A stretch of DNA of 58,688 bases from Vibrionales bacterium SWAT-3 (GTDB lineage Bacteria > Pseudomonadota > Gammaproteobacteria > Enterobacterales > Vibrionaceae). Both the position numbers and the translations under genes were made by a program. The notes beneath the pieces were generated by a model. That model saw only the letters and a program-made list of their open reading frames with translations. It made no database searches and was not told where the DNA came from. The DNA is taken from positions 1 through 58,688 of the forward strand of contig AAZW01000029.1 in assembly GCA_000169995.1 (NCBI GenBank), given 5' to 3'. Shown here in pieces: positions 44,406 to 52,612 of the stretch (position 1 is the first letter of the stretch; every line of letters starts with the position of its first letter).

Positions 44406-46615
44406 GATTTAAAAAACACCTTCAAATATGGGTTGTCACGGGTCTCGGCCGATGCCTTCGCAGCTTCGTATTCTGTTATATAGGTGGCTTGTTCAAATAC
44501 ACTCAGCGCATACTTGTTGAATGCCATCCAAAGCTGCCATTTTTTCATCTTTTCTTTATCTGGAATTTCTTTAAAGGCACGCACTAGCGCCTCATTCCAT
44601 AACAAGGTATTTAAGATGGAGTGGACGCTTGCCAGAAGTACAGGTCTGCGTTTAGGGCAAGTCGGGCACAGGTGAACCTGATCGCAGACTTTGCCTTTAT
44701 CTGTGTGCTCGCCTCCTGTGGGGTCACTACAGTAAGCCCCACCAAAATGGCTCTGTAAAAGGCGCTTAGAGTTCTCCAGACTTATCAGGTATTCATCTTG
44801 TTCTATGCCTGCAAACTCAACGAACTTTGCGATATCTACCGTTACCATCGCCTCTAGCGCGGATTGAAACTCTCGGATATCAAGTTCGTTACTAAAAGTG
44901 ATTGCTAGGTGTTTTAGATACGCTGTAGCCGAGCTAATCTTGTCATGGCGACCTTGAGCCTTGACCTTGAGTGGGTCTTTTGTCAGCAGTCCTGTTAACT
45001 GCATTGTGCTCTGCCGGATTAGGTTTGGTGGAATCTTGATTGCACCATATGTCAACTCAGCTACAACTTCACCAAAGAGGACTGTTGAGCGTCCGCCGCT
45101 TAGTGGTGCCGGGTAGTAACCGTCATGATCACTGTTATTGTTCTTGTACAAGGTAAGGAACAGGCGGTTCTGATTAGTGCCAACAGCGTACTTCCTGTAA
45201 TTCCTTGTTGATGATTGAAGGAATAGAATTACATCGGGAACGCTTGTTTTTATCCTATCTTCACCTGTAAACACCAGCATATCCTTACGGTTCTCGTTAG
45301 GGTTACTAGTGAAAATCAAAGGTGAGTAAGCGCTCTGATTCGCACGGTTTTTTACATCTGCGTAGGTGTAAATGGTCTTATCTGTGGTCTCTTTACCTGA
45401 GTCATCATTCTTGACCTTAATGACCTCAGAAGTCAGGCACTCGCTATCAAGAAAGCGAACGCTGGTTTCATTTCCTGATGTATCAATATACAAAATACAC
45501 TGCGCAAGAATTTGTGCCCTAGAAGTTAAGTTGAACAGGTTATTTATACCCATCAGGGTAGTGCCTATGTCTTTACTCAACCTGCCAAGGTAAGCCGCCA
45601 ACTTGCTGTTGTGGTACCTATGAATACCATCTTCGGTTTTGATATCTCTAGGGGTAATACCATCATGGTAATGGTAAATGTATGCAGCAAGTCCCTTTTG
45701 ACCGTAGAAGAGAATCTCTTTTCGAATTCGTTTTAACTCTTCGGTTGTTTCGCGTGTTCTGCCACCATTTGGAGTTAAATTCGACTCACACAACAAGCAA
45801 TCCCTTCTGACCATTAGGGCATGTATTACGTCAGCTTGGTCTACATTTCGTTCTGCGTTACGGATAGCTCGGTAATGTCGAGCCATTATTACGCGAAGCT
45901 CAGCTTCGGCATTAAGTCGAATATCTTTAAGCGTATCTGACAGGTATTCGCAAGTAACCTGTATCAATTGGTCCTTACTCTTGATCTCTTGATTTGTAGC
46001 CCTGATTACACTCGAAACAAATGACTTGATTTGGTCATTCTCACCGTCCAAATCCATTTTATCGATAGACTTGTTTATCGAAACTTCCATTTCTGAAAGA
46101 GGGACTGCTTTGTTGTTGGTGAGAATTGATTTAGCCAAGGTAGGAGCTAGTTTGAAGCTCCTGATCTTGAGTTTTTGAGGCCAAAGGCCATCTGAGGCAG
46201 CATATTTTAAAAAGGACGATAAACCACTGATGTAGTTGTAGCTATTTCTCCCTTTTCCTTTACTTTCGATTACATAATCACGGTAACCATCAATGGCGAA
46301 TTGCCAAGTAAGATAATCAACCTTCTCGTAGCCCTGATTTTGGATATCACCAATAAGGCTAATCGCTGACTTCGATCTAGAGGTCACCAAATATGTGAAG
46401 AAGTAATTTAATCTGGAATATAGACGAGATTCGCCAGTACGCTCGGTATTCTGGTCGTCTATTACATATTCTCTATAACTACTATCTAAGCAATTTAAAA
46501 AGCTCTTAGTTAAAGGGGCAAATACTCTCTTATCTGAGAACTTTCTCGTTTTGATATTATCTTCAACAGATGAAGATTTAATGAGAACAAGTTGAGGTTG
46601 AGACACTAACAACAT
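44402..46615 (-). CDS. Large integrase-like protein (first of the operon)
   Basis: 737 aa. An N-terminal core-binding region (YSRLNYFFTYLV ... YNYISGLSSFLKYA) is followed by a long middle and a degenerate tyrosine-recombinase-like end: IPPNLIRQSTMQLTG (Asn where the His of HxxR is usual) and QGRHDKISSATAYLKH (His ... Tyr). A C-terminal zinc-finger-like cluster reads CSDPTGG ... CDQVHLCPTCPKR. The ATG at 46615 directly follows AAGG with almost no spacer, so the true start may be GTG 46606. It is the first gene after the island recA on the same strand, 67 bp downstream. Sequence similarity to other integrases is weak and judged by eye. Confidence 0.7.
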   Translation of the reverse strand: MLLVSQPQLVLIKSSSVEDNIKTRKFSDKRVFAPLTKSFLNCLDSSYREYVIDDQNTERTGESRLYSRLNYFFTYLVTSRSKSAISLIGDIQNQGYEKVDYLTWQFAIDGYRDYVIESKGKGRNSYNYISGLSSFLKYAASDGLWPQKLKIRSFKLAPTLAKSILTNNKAVPLSEMEVSINKSIDKMDLDGENDQIKSFVSSVIRATNQEIKSKDQLIQVTCEYLSDTLKDIRLNAEAELRVIMARHYRAIRNAERNVDQADVIHALMVRRDCLLCESNLTPNGGRTRETTEELKRIRKEILFYGQKGLAAYIYHYHDGITPRDIKTEDGIHRYHNSKLAAYLGRLSKDIGTTLMGINNLFNLTSRAQILAQCILYIDTSGNETSVRFLDSECLTSEVIKVKNDDSGKETTDKTIYTYADVKNRANQSAYSPLIFTSNPNENRKDMLVFTGEDRIKTSVPDVILFLQSSTRNYRKYAVGTNQNRLFLTLYKNNNSDHDGYYPAPLSGGRSTVLFGEVVAELTYGAIKIPPNLIRQSTMQLTGLLTKDPLKVKAQGRHDKISSATAYLKHLAITFSNELDIREFQSALEAMVTVDIAKFVEFAGIEQDEYLISLENSKRLLQSHFGGAYCSDPTGGEHTDKGKVCDQVHLCPTCPKRRPVLLASVHSILNTLLWNEALVRAFKEIPDKEKMKKWQLWMAFNKYALSVFEQATYITEYEAAKASAETRDNPYLKVFFKS

Positions 46616-46645
46616 CCTTGAATATTGTAGAGGTATGAGAGAAGA

Positions 46646-46658
46646 GGGCAGAGTGCCC
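46646..46658 (-). terminator. Short hairpin between island recA and the recombinases
   Basis: Minus-strand GGGCA, loop CTC, TGCCC followed by a pyrimidine-rich stretch (TCTTCTC). The stem is short and the tail poor in T, so it could at best attenuate transcription into the recombinase operon. Confidence 0.35.
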
Positions 46659-46682
46659 CCTTGAGATGTTATTTATGACAGG

Positions 46683-47720
46683 TTAGAAAGCGTCACCTTC
46701 TTCTAGCGGTTCTTCGTCTAAAGTAGTCGGAGTAAGAAGTAATTCACGTAGCTTCTTATCCAGTTCTTCTGCTATATGGCTGTTTTCTTCAATGTACTTA
46801 CAGGCATTCGCCTTACCCTGACCGATCTTATCGCCTTGATAGCTATACCAAGCACCTGCTTTTTCAACCAGTTTATTCTTAACGCCAAGGTCAATTAATT
46901 CACCATAGCGATTGAAGCCTTTTCCGTAAAGAATCTGGGTTTCAGCTTGCTTGAAAGGTGCTGCAATCTTGTTCTTCACGACTTTGATACGAGTTTCGTT
47001 ACCGACAACCTCGTCACCTTCTTTAACTGCACCAGTACGGCGGATATCCAAACGAACTGAAGCATAAAACTTAAGAGCGTTACCACCAGTAGTTGTTTCT
47101 GGGTTACCGAACATCACACCAATCTTCATTCGGATCTGGTTGATGAAAATACACATACAGTTGGACTGCTTCAGGTTACCCGTAATCTTACGCATCGCCT
47201 GACTCAACATACGAGCTTGAAGCCCCATGTGCGAGTCACCCATTTCACCTTCAATTTCAGCCTTAGGTGTCAAGGCTGCCACTGAGTCAACAACTAATAC
47301 ATCAACAGCTCCAGAGCGCGCTAGAGCATCTACGATCTCCAGAGCTTGCTCACCCGTATCTGGTTGCGAAACAAGCAGGTTATCAATATCGACTCCTAGT
47401 TTTCTTGCGTAGATTGGATCGAGCGCATGTTCAGCATCAATAAACGCACATGTCTTACCTTGACGCTGTGCAGCAGCGATAAGTTCTAGGGTAAGCGTTG
47501 TTTTTCCGCTGGATTCCGGACCATAAATTTCAGTGATTCTTCCCATAGGAAGACCGCCTGCGCCCAACGCAATATCCAATGAAAGTGAACCCGTTGAGAT
47601 GGTTTCAACATCCATTGTGCGGTTCTCACCCAGCTTCATGATAGAACCTTTACCAAACTGCTTTTCAATTTGACCTAGCGCGGCTGCGAGCGCTTTTTGT
47701 TTGTTTTCGTCTACAGACAT
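46683..47720 (-). CDS. recA: Divergent RecA carried by the island
   Basis: Complete RecA of 345 aa that replaces the disrupted host gene. Walker A is GPESSGKTTLTLE, the L1/L2 regions (EGEMGDSHMGLQARMLSQAMRK, GNPETTTGGNALKFYAS) are intact, and the C-terminus ends EPLEEGDAF instead of the native KEEENEEF. Differences from the host protein are scattered (for example GENRTMD for GDNRTMD, ITEIYG for IVEVYG). Start ATG 47720 (MSVDENKQK) has AAAGGA upstream. The 184 bp upstream, to the island end, contain no CTG or CAG on either strand, so no LexA box. The native SOS promoter lies 470 bp upstream in the same direction. Confidence 0.97.
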   Translation of the reverse strand: MSVDENKQKALAAALGQIEKQFGKGSIMKLGENRTMDVETISTGSLSLDIALGAGGLPMGRITEIYGPESSGKTTLTLELIAAAQRQGKTCAFIDAEHALDPIYARKLGVDIDNLLVSQPDTGEQALEIVDALARSGAVDVLVVDSVAALTPKAEIEGEMGDSHMGLQARMLSQAMRKITGNLKQSNCMCIFINQIRMKIGVMFGNPETTTGGNALKFYASVRLDIRRTGAVKEGDEVVGNETRIKVVKNKIAAPFKQAETQILYGKGFNRYGELIDLGVKNKLVEKAGAWYSYQGDKIGQGKANACKYIEENSHIAEELDKKLRELLLTPTTLDEEPLEEGDAF

Positions 47721-47751
47721 TAGAATTCCTTTACTTTTCTTCATTCATTTT

Positions 47752-47769
47752 AGTGAATTAATATTCACT
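47752..47769. promoter_or_regulatory. Inverted repeat upstream of the island recA
   Basis: Arms AGTGAAT and ATTCACT are separated by 4 bp, 32 bp upstream of the ATG. It is not a LexA box. It may be an operator or a short mRNA hairpin. AT-rich sequence around it could hold a promoter, but no -35/-10 pair with good spacing is clear. Confidence 0.45.
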
Positions 47770-47877
47770 ACAAACGTTAGTATTTTTTCATGGAGGTTCA
47801 AATCATGTAGATGGGTAAGATATGAACCGGATCATTTCAATAGTTACAACTTAACCTTAGCAAAATAAGTGAGTTAG

Positions 47878-47908
47878 TCAACACGAACCAAAATAAGATT
47901 TACTTTAA
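47878..47908. repeat. Right-end inverted repeat of the island
   Basis: Counterpart of the left-end repeat in inverted orientation: TTAAAGTAAATCTTA starts directly at the recA junction, followed after TTTT by GGTTCGTGTTG. At the left end the same block begins 8 bp inside the junction, so the ends are not strictly symmetric. Confidence 0.6.
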
Positions 47909-48099
47909 TAAACTTCAACGATACGACCCATCGGTAGACCACCAGCACCTAGTGCGATATCTAGAGATAGAGAACCAGTAGAAATCGTTTCTACATCCAT
48001 TGTACGGTTGTCACCAAGACGCATGATAGAGCCTTTACCAAATTGTTTTTCAATCTGACCAAGGGCTGCGGCTAACGCTTTTTGTTTATTCTCGTCCAT
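47909..48099 (-). pseudogene. recA: Native recA, 5' part (63 codons) with its ribosome-binding site
   Basis: Encodes MDENKQKALAAALGQIEK up to MGRIVEV and the first two bases of the next Tyr codon. The island then supplies T TAA, so translation stops after 64 residues. The ATG at 48099 follows CTGGAG. The fragment keeps the SOS promoter and lies directly upstream of the island recA in the same direction. A 64-residue peptide with the RecA N-terminal oligomerisation helix could be made after DNA damage. Confidence 0.95.
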
Positions 48100-48183
48100 T
48101 ACTATCTCCAGGTAATCGGTTGTCGTGAAACAAGCGATTTAGAATCTATTTCTAACCCACATAGGGGTGACTAATTGGCTTTT

Positions 48184-48211
48184 ATTATACTGTTTATTCA
48201 TACAGTGTCTA
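48184..48211 (-). promoter_or_regulatory. Native recA promoter with LexA (SOS) box
   Basis: On the minus strand TAGACA (-35, 48,206-48,211), a LexA box CTGTATGAATAAACAG (48,190-48,205) and TATAAT (-10, 48,184-48,189). The box fills the 16-bp spacer exactly as in the E. coli recA promoter. Confidence 0.95.
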
Positions 48212-48240
48212 TACCTGTATGAAAATAATTTGTACAAATG

Positions 48241-48735
48241 TTACTTGTCTTCCATTGATAGGTAATCATAAATAACTTGCAGGGCATGGTGCGTGGCTTG
48301 TTGGCGTACTTGTGATCTGTCACCGGCAAATACATGCGTTTCCACTTTATTCCAACCACTTAGCGCCTTCCAAGCAAAGCATACCGTACCAACGGGCTTC
48401 TCTTTTGTACCGCCACCAGGACCTGCAATACCACTAATTGACACCGCGATGGTTCCGTTCGAATGCTCTAGCGCACCTTTAGCCATTTCGATGACGACAG
48501 GTTCACTGACCGCACCAAATTCCACTAAGGTTTCTAGCTGTACGCCAATCATCTCTTGCTTTGCTTCATTGCTATACGTGACAAAAGCGCGATCAAACCA
48601 AGTAGAGCTGCCCGCGATATCCGTTACCGCACTTGCTACACCGCCACCAGTACAAGATTCGGCGGTGACCAACACCTGATTGTGCTCTGCAAGTAACAGT
48701 CCGAGTTTTTCACTAAGATCTTGAGTCATCTGCAT
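48241..48735 (-). CDS. pncC: Nicotinamide-nucleotide amidase PncC (CinA C-terminal domain)
   Basis: Deamidates nicotinamide mononucleotide to nicotinate mononucleotide in the NAD salvage cycle. The CinA motif is seen in LVTAESCTGGGVASAVTDIAGSS and SISGIAGPGGGTKEKPVGTVCFAW. The frame extends upstream to 48834, but ATG 48735 (MQMTQDLSEKLG) has GGGAAG six bases upstream and gives the normal 164 aa. It is the conserved gene upstream of recA and diverges from mutS. Confidence 0.93.
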   Translation of the reverse strand: MQMTQDLSEKLGLLLAEHNQVLVTAESCTGGGVASAVTDIAGSSTWFDRAFVTYSNEAKQEMIGVQLETLVEFGAVSEPVVIEMAKGALEHSNGTIAVSISGIAGPGGGTKEKPVGTVCFAWKALSGWNKVETHVFAGDRSQVRQQATHHALQVIYDYLSMEDK

Positions 48736-48859
48736 TATCAGCTTCCCTTTATTTATCATTAGAACATTTGGATACGCATCTTTTCGCTTCAGCCGCTTTT
48801 CGCACGAAACGCTTTCACGTATCCTAAGCCGCAATAGAAATAAACGAAAGAAGTTAACT

Positions 48860-51421
48860 GTGAAAGCCGATCAAAAACATACCCCCATGATGCAGCAGTA
48901 CCTAAAACTGAAAGCAGAAAACCCAGAAATTCTGCTGTTCTACCGCATGGGCGATTTCTACGAGCTTTTCTACGATGATGCCAAAAAAGCGTCTCAACTC
49001 CTCGATATTTCACTGACCAAACGCGGCTCTTCAAATGGTGAGCCAATCCCAATGGCCGGCGTCCCATACCATGCCGTTGAGGGGTATCTAGCTAAGTTAG
49101 TGCAACTCGGAGAATCCGTAGCAATTTGTGAACAGATTGGTAATCCAGCACTTTCAAAAGGCCCTGTAGAGCGTGCGGTTGTGCGTATCGTGACACCGGG
49201 TACCGTAACTGACGAAGCACTGCTTTCTGAACGCGTCGACAATTTGATTGCCGCTATCTACCACCACAGCGGCAAGTTTGGTTACGCGACGTTAGACATT
49301 ACCTCTGGCCGATTCCAACTGTGTGAACCTGAAACCGAAGAAGCAATGGCAGCAGAGCTACAGAGAACCTCTCCGCGTGAGTTGTTGTTCCCTGAAGATT
49401 TCGAACCTGTTGAGTTAATGGCAAGCCGAACTGGTAATCGTCGCCGTCCAGTATGGGAATTTGAACTAGATACCGCTAAGCAGCAGTTGAACCAACAGTT
49501 TGGCACTCGTGATCTTGTTGGTTTGGGCGTTGAAGGCGCGAAACTTGGTTTGTGTGCAGCCGGCTGTCTTATTCAATATGTAAAAGATACTCAACGTACT
49601 GCGCTACCGCATATTCGTTCACTGACAATGGACAAGCAAGATCACTCGGTGATCCTTGATGCTGCGACTCGCCGTAACCTAGAGATCACGCAAAACCTTG
49701 GCGGTGGCACCGACAACACTCTTGCTGAAGTGCTAGACCACACTGCAACCGCAATGGGTAGTCGTATGCTTAAGCGTTGGTTGCATCAACCAATGCGTAA
49801 TATCTCAGCACTCGATCAGCGCCTAGACGCGATTGGCGAAATGAAAGATTTGGCGCTATTCACTGAGCTGCAGCCAACACTAAAACAGATTGGTGATATT
49901 GAGCGTATTTTGGCTCGATTGGCACTTCGCTCGGCTCGCCCACGTGATATGGCGCGACTTCGTCAAGCAATGGAGTACCTACCAGAGCTTGCAGAAACGC
50001 TAAACCAACTTAAGCATCCATACCTGACTCAACTTGCTCAGTATGCTTCTCCTTTGGATGAAGTATCAGAGCTACTAGAGCGCGCCATCAAAGAGAACCC
50101 ACCTGTGGTTATCCGCGATGGCGGTGTAATCGCAGAAGGCTACAATGCTGAACTAGACGAGTGGCGTAACCTAGCCGCTGGTGCAACCGAATTCCTTGAC
50201 CAACTCGAACAAGAAGAGCGTGAACGTCATGGTATCGACACACTAAAAGTGGGTTACAACAACGTACACGGTTTCTTTATTCAGGTAAGCCGCGGGCAAA
50301 GCCACCTTGTGCCGCCACACTATGTACGTCGTCAAACACTAAAGAACGCTGAGCGCTACATCATTCCTGAACTAAAAGAGCACGAAGACAAAGTTCTAAA
50401 CTCTAAGTCGAAAGCTCTGGCTATCGAGAAGCAGTTATGGGAAGAGCTGTTTGATTTGCTACTGCCACATTTAGAGCGACTACAAAACATCGCCTCTTCT
50501 GTGTCTCAGCTTGATGTCTTACAGAACTTAGCCGAACGTGCAGACACTCTCGATTACTGCCGCCCGACTATGACGGAATCCGCTGGCGTCCAAATCCAAG
50601 CAGGCCGCCACCCGGTGGTCGAGCAAGTGATGGACGAACCATTCATTGCTAACCCAATCGACCTTAACGACAAGCGTAAAATGCTGATCATCACAGGTCC
50701 AAACATGGGTGGTAAGTCGACATACATGCGCCAAACTGCACTTATCGCATTAATGGCTCACATCGGTTGTTATGTACCAGCTGAAAGCGCAACCATTGGC
50801 TCTATCGACCGTATCTTTACTCGAATTGGTGCATCAGATGATCTAGCGTCTGGTCGTTCAACCTTCATGGTTGAGATGACGGAAACAGCTAACATTCTGC
50901 ATAACGCAACACCAAACAGCTTGGTGCTGATGGATGAAATCGGTCGTGGTACCAGTACTTACGATGGTCTATCTCTAGCTTGGGCAAGTGCAGAGTGGCT
51001 AGCGAATCAAATCAATGCGATGACACTGTTTGCGACGCACTACTTTGAGCTAACCGAACTACCAAACCAGATTCCAACACTGGCCAACGTTCACTTAGAC
51101 GCAGTAGAGCACGGTGACAGCATCGCCTTTATGCACGCAGTTCAAGAAGGCGCGGCAAGTAAATCTTACGGCCTAGCAGTTGCAGGATTAGCTGGTGTAC
51201 CAAAAGCCGTGATTAAGAACGCTCGTGCGAAGCTGACACAACTTGAAGCATTGAGTATTGAATCTCCTACATCGAAGCCAAGCGGCGTTGATATAGCAAA
51301 CCAACTGAGCCTTATCCCTGAGCCAAGTGAAGTAGAACAAGCATTAGCGAACGTTGATCCTGATGATCTGACGCCACGCCAGGCACTAGAAGAGTTATAC
51401 CGCTTGAAGAAGCTACTGTAG
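48860..51421 (+). CDS. mutS: DNA mismatch repair protein MutS
   Basis: Mismatch-recognition ATPase that recruits MutL. At 853 aa it is full length. The mismatch-binding Phe-x-Glu is in FYRMGDFYELFYDDA, Walker A is TGPNMGGKSTYMRQ, Walker B LVLMDEIGRGTSTYDG, and the helix-turn-helix and C-terminal tetramer domain follow. The start is a GTG at 48860 (MKADQKHTPMMQQY), matching other Vibrio MutS. A terminator follows and rpoS is convergent, the usual mutS/rpoS region of gamma-proteobacteria. Confidence 0.97.
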   Translation: MKADQKHTPMMQQYLKLKAENPEILLFYRMGDFYELFYDDAKKASQLLDISLTKRGSSNGEPIPMAGVPYHAVEGYLAKLVQLGESVAICEQIGNPALSKGPVERAVVRIVTPGTVTDEALLSERVDNLIAAIYHHSGKFGYATLDITSGRFQLCEPETEEAMAAELQRTSPRELLFPEDFEPVELMASRTGNRRRPVWEFELDTAKQQLNQQFGTRDLVGLGVEGAKLGLCAAGCLIQYVKDTQRTALPHIRSLTMDKQDHSVILDAATRRNLEITQNLGGGTDNTLAEVLDHTATAMGSRMLKRWLHQPMRNISALDQRLDAIGEMKDLALFTELQPTLKQIGDIERILARLALRSARPRDMARLRQAMEYLPELAETLNQLKHPYLTQLAQYASPLDEVSELLERAIKENPPVVIRDGGVIAEGYNAELDEWRNLAAGATEFLDQLEQEERERHGIDTLKVGYNNVHGFFIQVSRGQSHLVPPHYVRRQTLKNAERYIIPELKEHEDKVLNSKSKALAIEKQLWEELFDLLLPHLERLQNIASSVSQLDVLQNLAERADTLDYCRPTMTESAGVQIQAGRHPVVEQVMDEPFIANPIDLNDKRKMLIITGPNMGGKSTYMRQTALIALMAHIGCYVPAESATIGSIDRIFTRIGASDDLASGRSTFMVEMTETANILHNATPNSLVLMDEIGRGTSTYDGLSLAWASAEWLANQINAMTLFATHYFELTELPNQIPTLANVHLDAVEHGDSIAFMHAVQEGAASKSYGLAVAGLAGVPKAVIKNARAKLTQLEALSIESPTSKPSGVDIANQLSLIPEPSEVEQALANVDPDDLTPRQALEELYRLKKLL

Positions 51422-51480
51422 TCAAAAGTGGTCTAGCTCAAAGGCTAGTAAATTAAGAAGCTTAAGACACCAGAAACTAA

Positions 51481-51510
51481 AAACGCTGACATTAAGTCAG
51501 CGTTTTTTTT
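51481..51510. terminator. Terminator between mutS and rpoS
   Basis: Stem AACGCTGAC, loop ATTAA, GTCAGCGTT followed by eight T on the plus strand, with an AAA run on the other side. It can serve both convergent genes. Confidence 0.93.
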
Positions 51511-51533
51511 GATGCGATATCAATGGATATCGT

Positions 51534-52514
51534 TTAGTCGTTTTCAACGTTGAACAGGTTTTCCATGTTCAGACCTTGCTTGATTAGGATCTCACGTAGA
51601 CGACGCAGACCTTCAACTTGGATTTGACGAACTCGCTCACGAGTCAGGCTGATTTCACGGCCAACTTCTTCTAGCGTTGACGGTTCATAACCTAGTAGTC
51701 CAAATCGACGTGCAAGCACTTCTTTCTGCTTAGGGTTCAGTTCATCAAGCCAGAAGATCAGTGAGTTCTTGATATCACTGTCTTGAGTTGAAACCTCAGG
51801 GTCAGAATTGTTGATGTCTGGAATAATATCCAACAGTGCTTTCTCACCATCACCACCAATTGGCGTATCTACAGAGCTCACTCTTTCGTTTAGACGAAGC
51901 ATCTTACTCACATCACCAACCGGCTTATCTAGCTTAGAAGCGATCTCTTCAGCTGTTGGTTCGTGGTCAAGCTTTTGTGATAGTTCTCTTGCAGTACGTA
52001 GGTAGATGTTCAGCTCTTTCACAACATGAATAGGCAAACGGATAGTGCGAGTCTGATTCATCAAGGCACGCTCTATGGTCTGACGAATCCACCATGTCGC
52101 GTAAGTAGAAAAACGGAAGCCACGCTCTGGGTCAAATTTCTCTACGGCGCGAATCAAACCTAGGTTGCCTTCTTCGATTAGATCGAGAAGTGCCAAGCCA
52201 CGGTTGCTATAACGACGGGAAATTTTCACTACCAAACGCAGGTTACTTTCGATCATGCGTTTGCGTGCTGCTTCATCACCGCGTAGAGCTCGACGTGCGT
52301 AAAGCACCTCTTCTTCAGCGGTTAGTAGTGGTGAGAAACCGATTTCGCCTAGATACAGTTGCGTCGCATCTAAACTCTTAGAAGTAACTTCAGTTTCTTC
52401 TTTAACTTCGGCTTTCTTAGTAGCTGTTCGCTTCCCTTGCTCAAGTATTTCCGATTCCGTGGTTACTTGGTCAAGATCGAACTCTTCTTTGGTTACTGCA
52501 TTGCTTATACTCAT
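51534..52514 (-). CDS. rpoS: RNA polymerase sigma factor RpoS
   Basis: Stationary-phase and general stress sigma factor. 326 aa with regions 1.2 to 4: DATQLYLGEIGFSPLLTAEEEV, RKRMIESNLRLVVKISRRYSNRGLALLDLIEEGNLGLIRAVEKFDPERGFRFSTYATWWIRQTIERA in pieces, and the region 4 helix-turn-helix EPSTLEEVGREISLTRERVRQI. The ATG at 52514 (MSISNAVTKEEFD) follows GGGGGAGG. The frame is open further upstream but without support. nlpD is directly upstream, and in related bacteria the main rpoS promoter lies inside nlpD. Confidence 0.97.
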   Translation of the reverse strand: MSISNAVTKEEFDLDQVTTESEILEQGKRTATKKAEVKEETEVTSKSLDATQLYLGEIGFSPLLTAEEEVLYARRALRGDEAARKRMIESNLRLVVKISRRYSNRGLALLDLIEEGNLGLIRAVEKFDPERGFRFSTYATWWIRQTIERALMNQTRTIRLPIHVVKELNIYLRTARELSQKLDHEPTAEEIASKLDKPVGDVSKMLRLNERVSSVDTPIGGDGEKALLDIIPDINNSDPEVSTQDSDIKNSLIFWLDELNPKQKEVLARRFGLLGYEPSTLEEVGREISLTRERVRQIQVEGLRRLREILIKQGLNMENLFNVEND

Positions 52515-52612
52515 AACGCCTCCCCCTGGCGAAATTAGCATGACATTACAACTTCATATGTCGCTAAATGACTATGTCACTTAATACAATACGTGATTAG
52601 TTGGTATTGTAT

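Larger units (their letters stand above)
24720..47908. mobile_element. Integrative island inserted in recA, carrying its own recA
   Basis: A 23.2-kb insertion splits native recA between the codons for EVY and GPE. Its boundaries are defined by the two recA fragments, which reconstruct in frame with a 2-bp overlap. It encodes a complete divergent recA, a multi-recombinase operon, restriction-type cargo, an IS-disrupted RloC-like gene and a ParB-like/DndB-like divergent pair. Imperfect inverted repeats mark both ends. A genomic island in V. cholerae recA that brings a divergent recA has been published (Rapa and co-workers, 2015). I infer that this is a relative with different cargo. Multi-integrase GInt islands are another comparison. 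Confidence 0.93.

Noticed and set aside
47721..47908. LexA box in front of the island recA
   Set aside because: No CTG or CAG triplet is present on either strand in this stretch, so the CTG-N10-CAG pattern is impossible.
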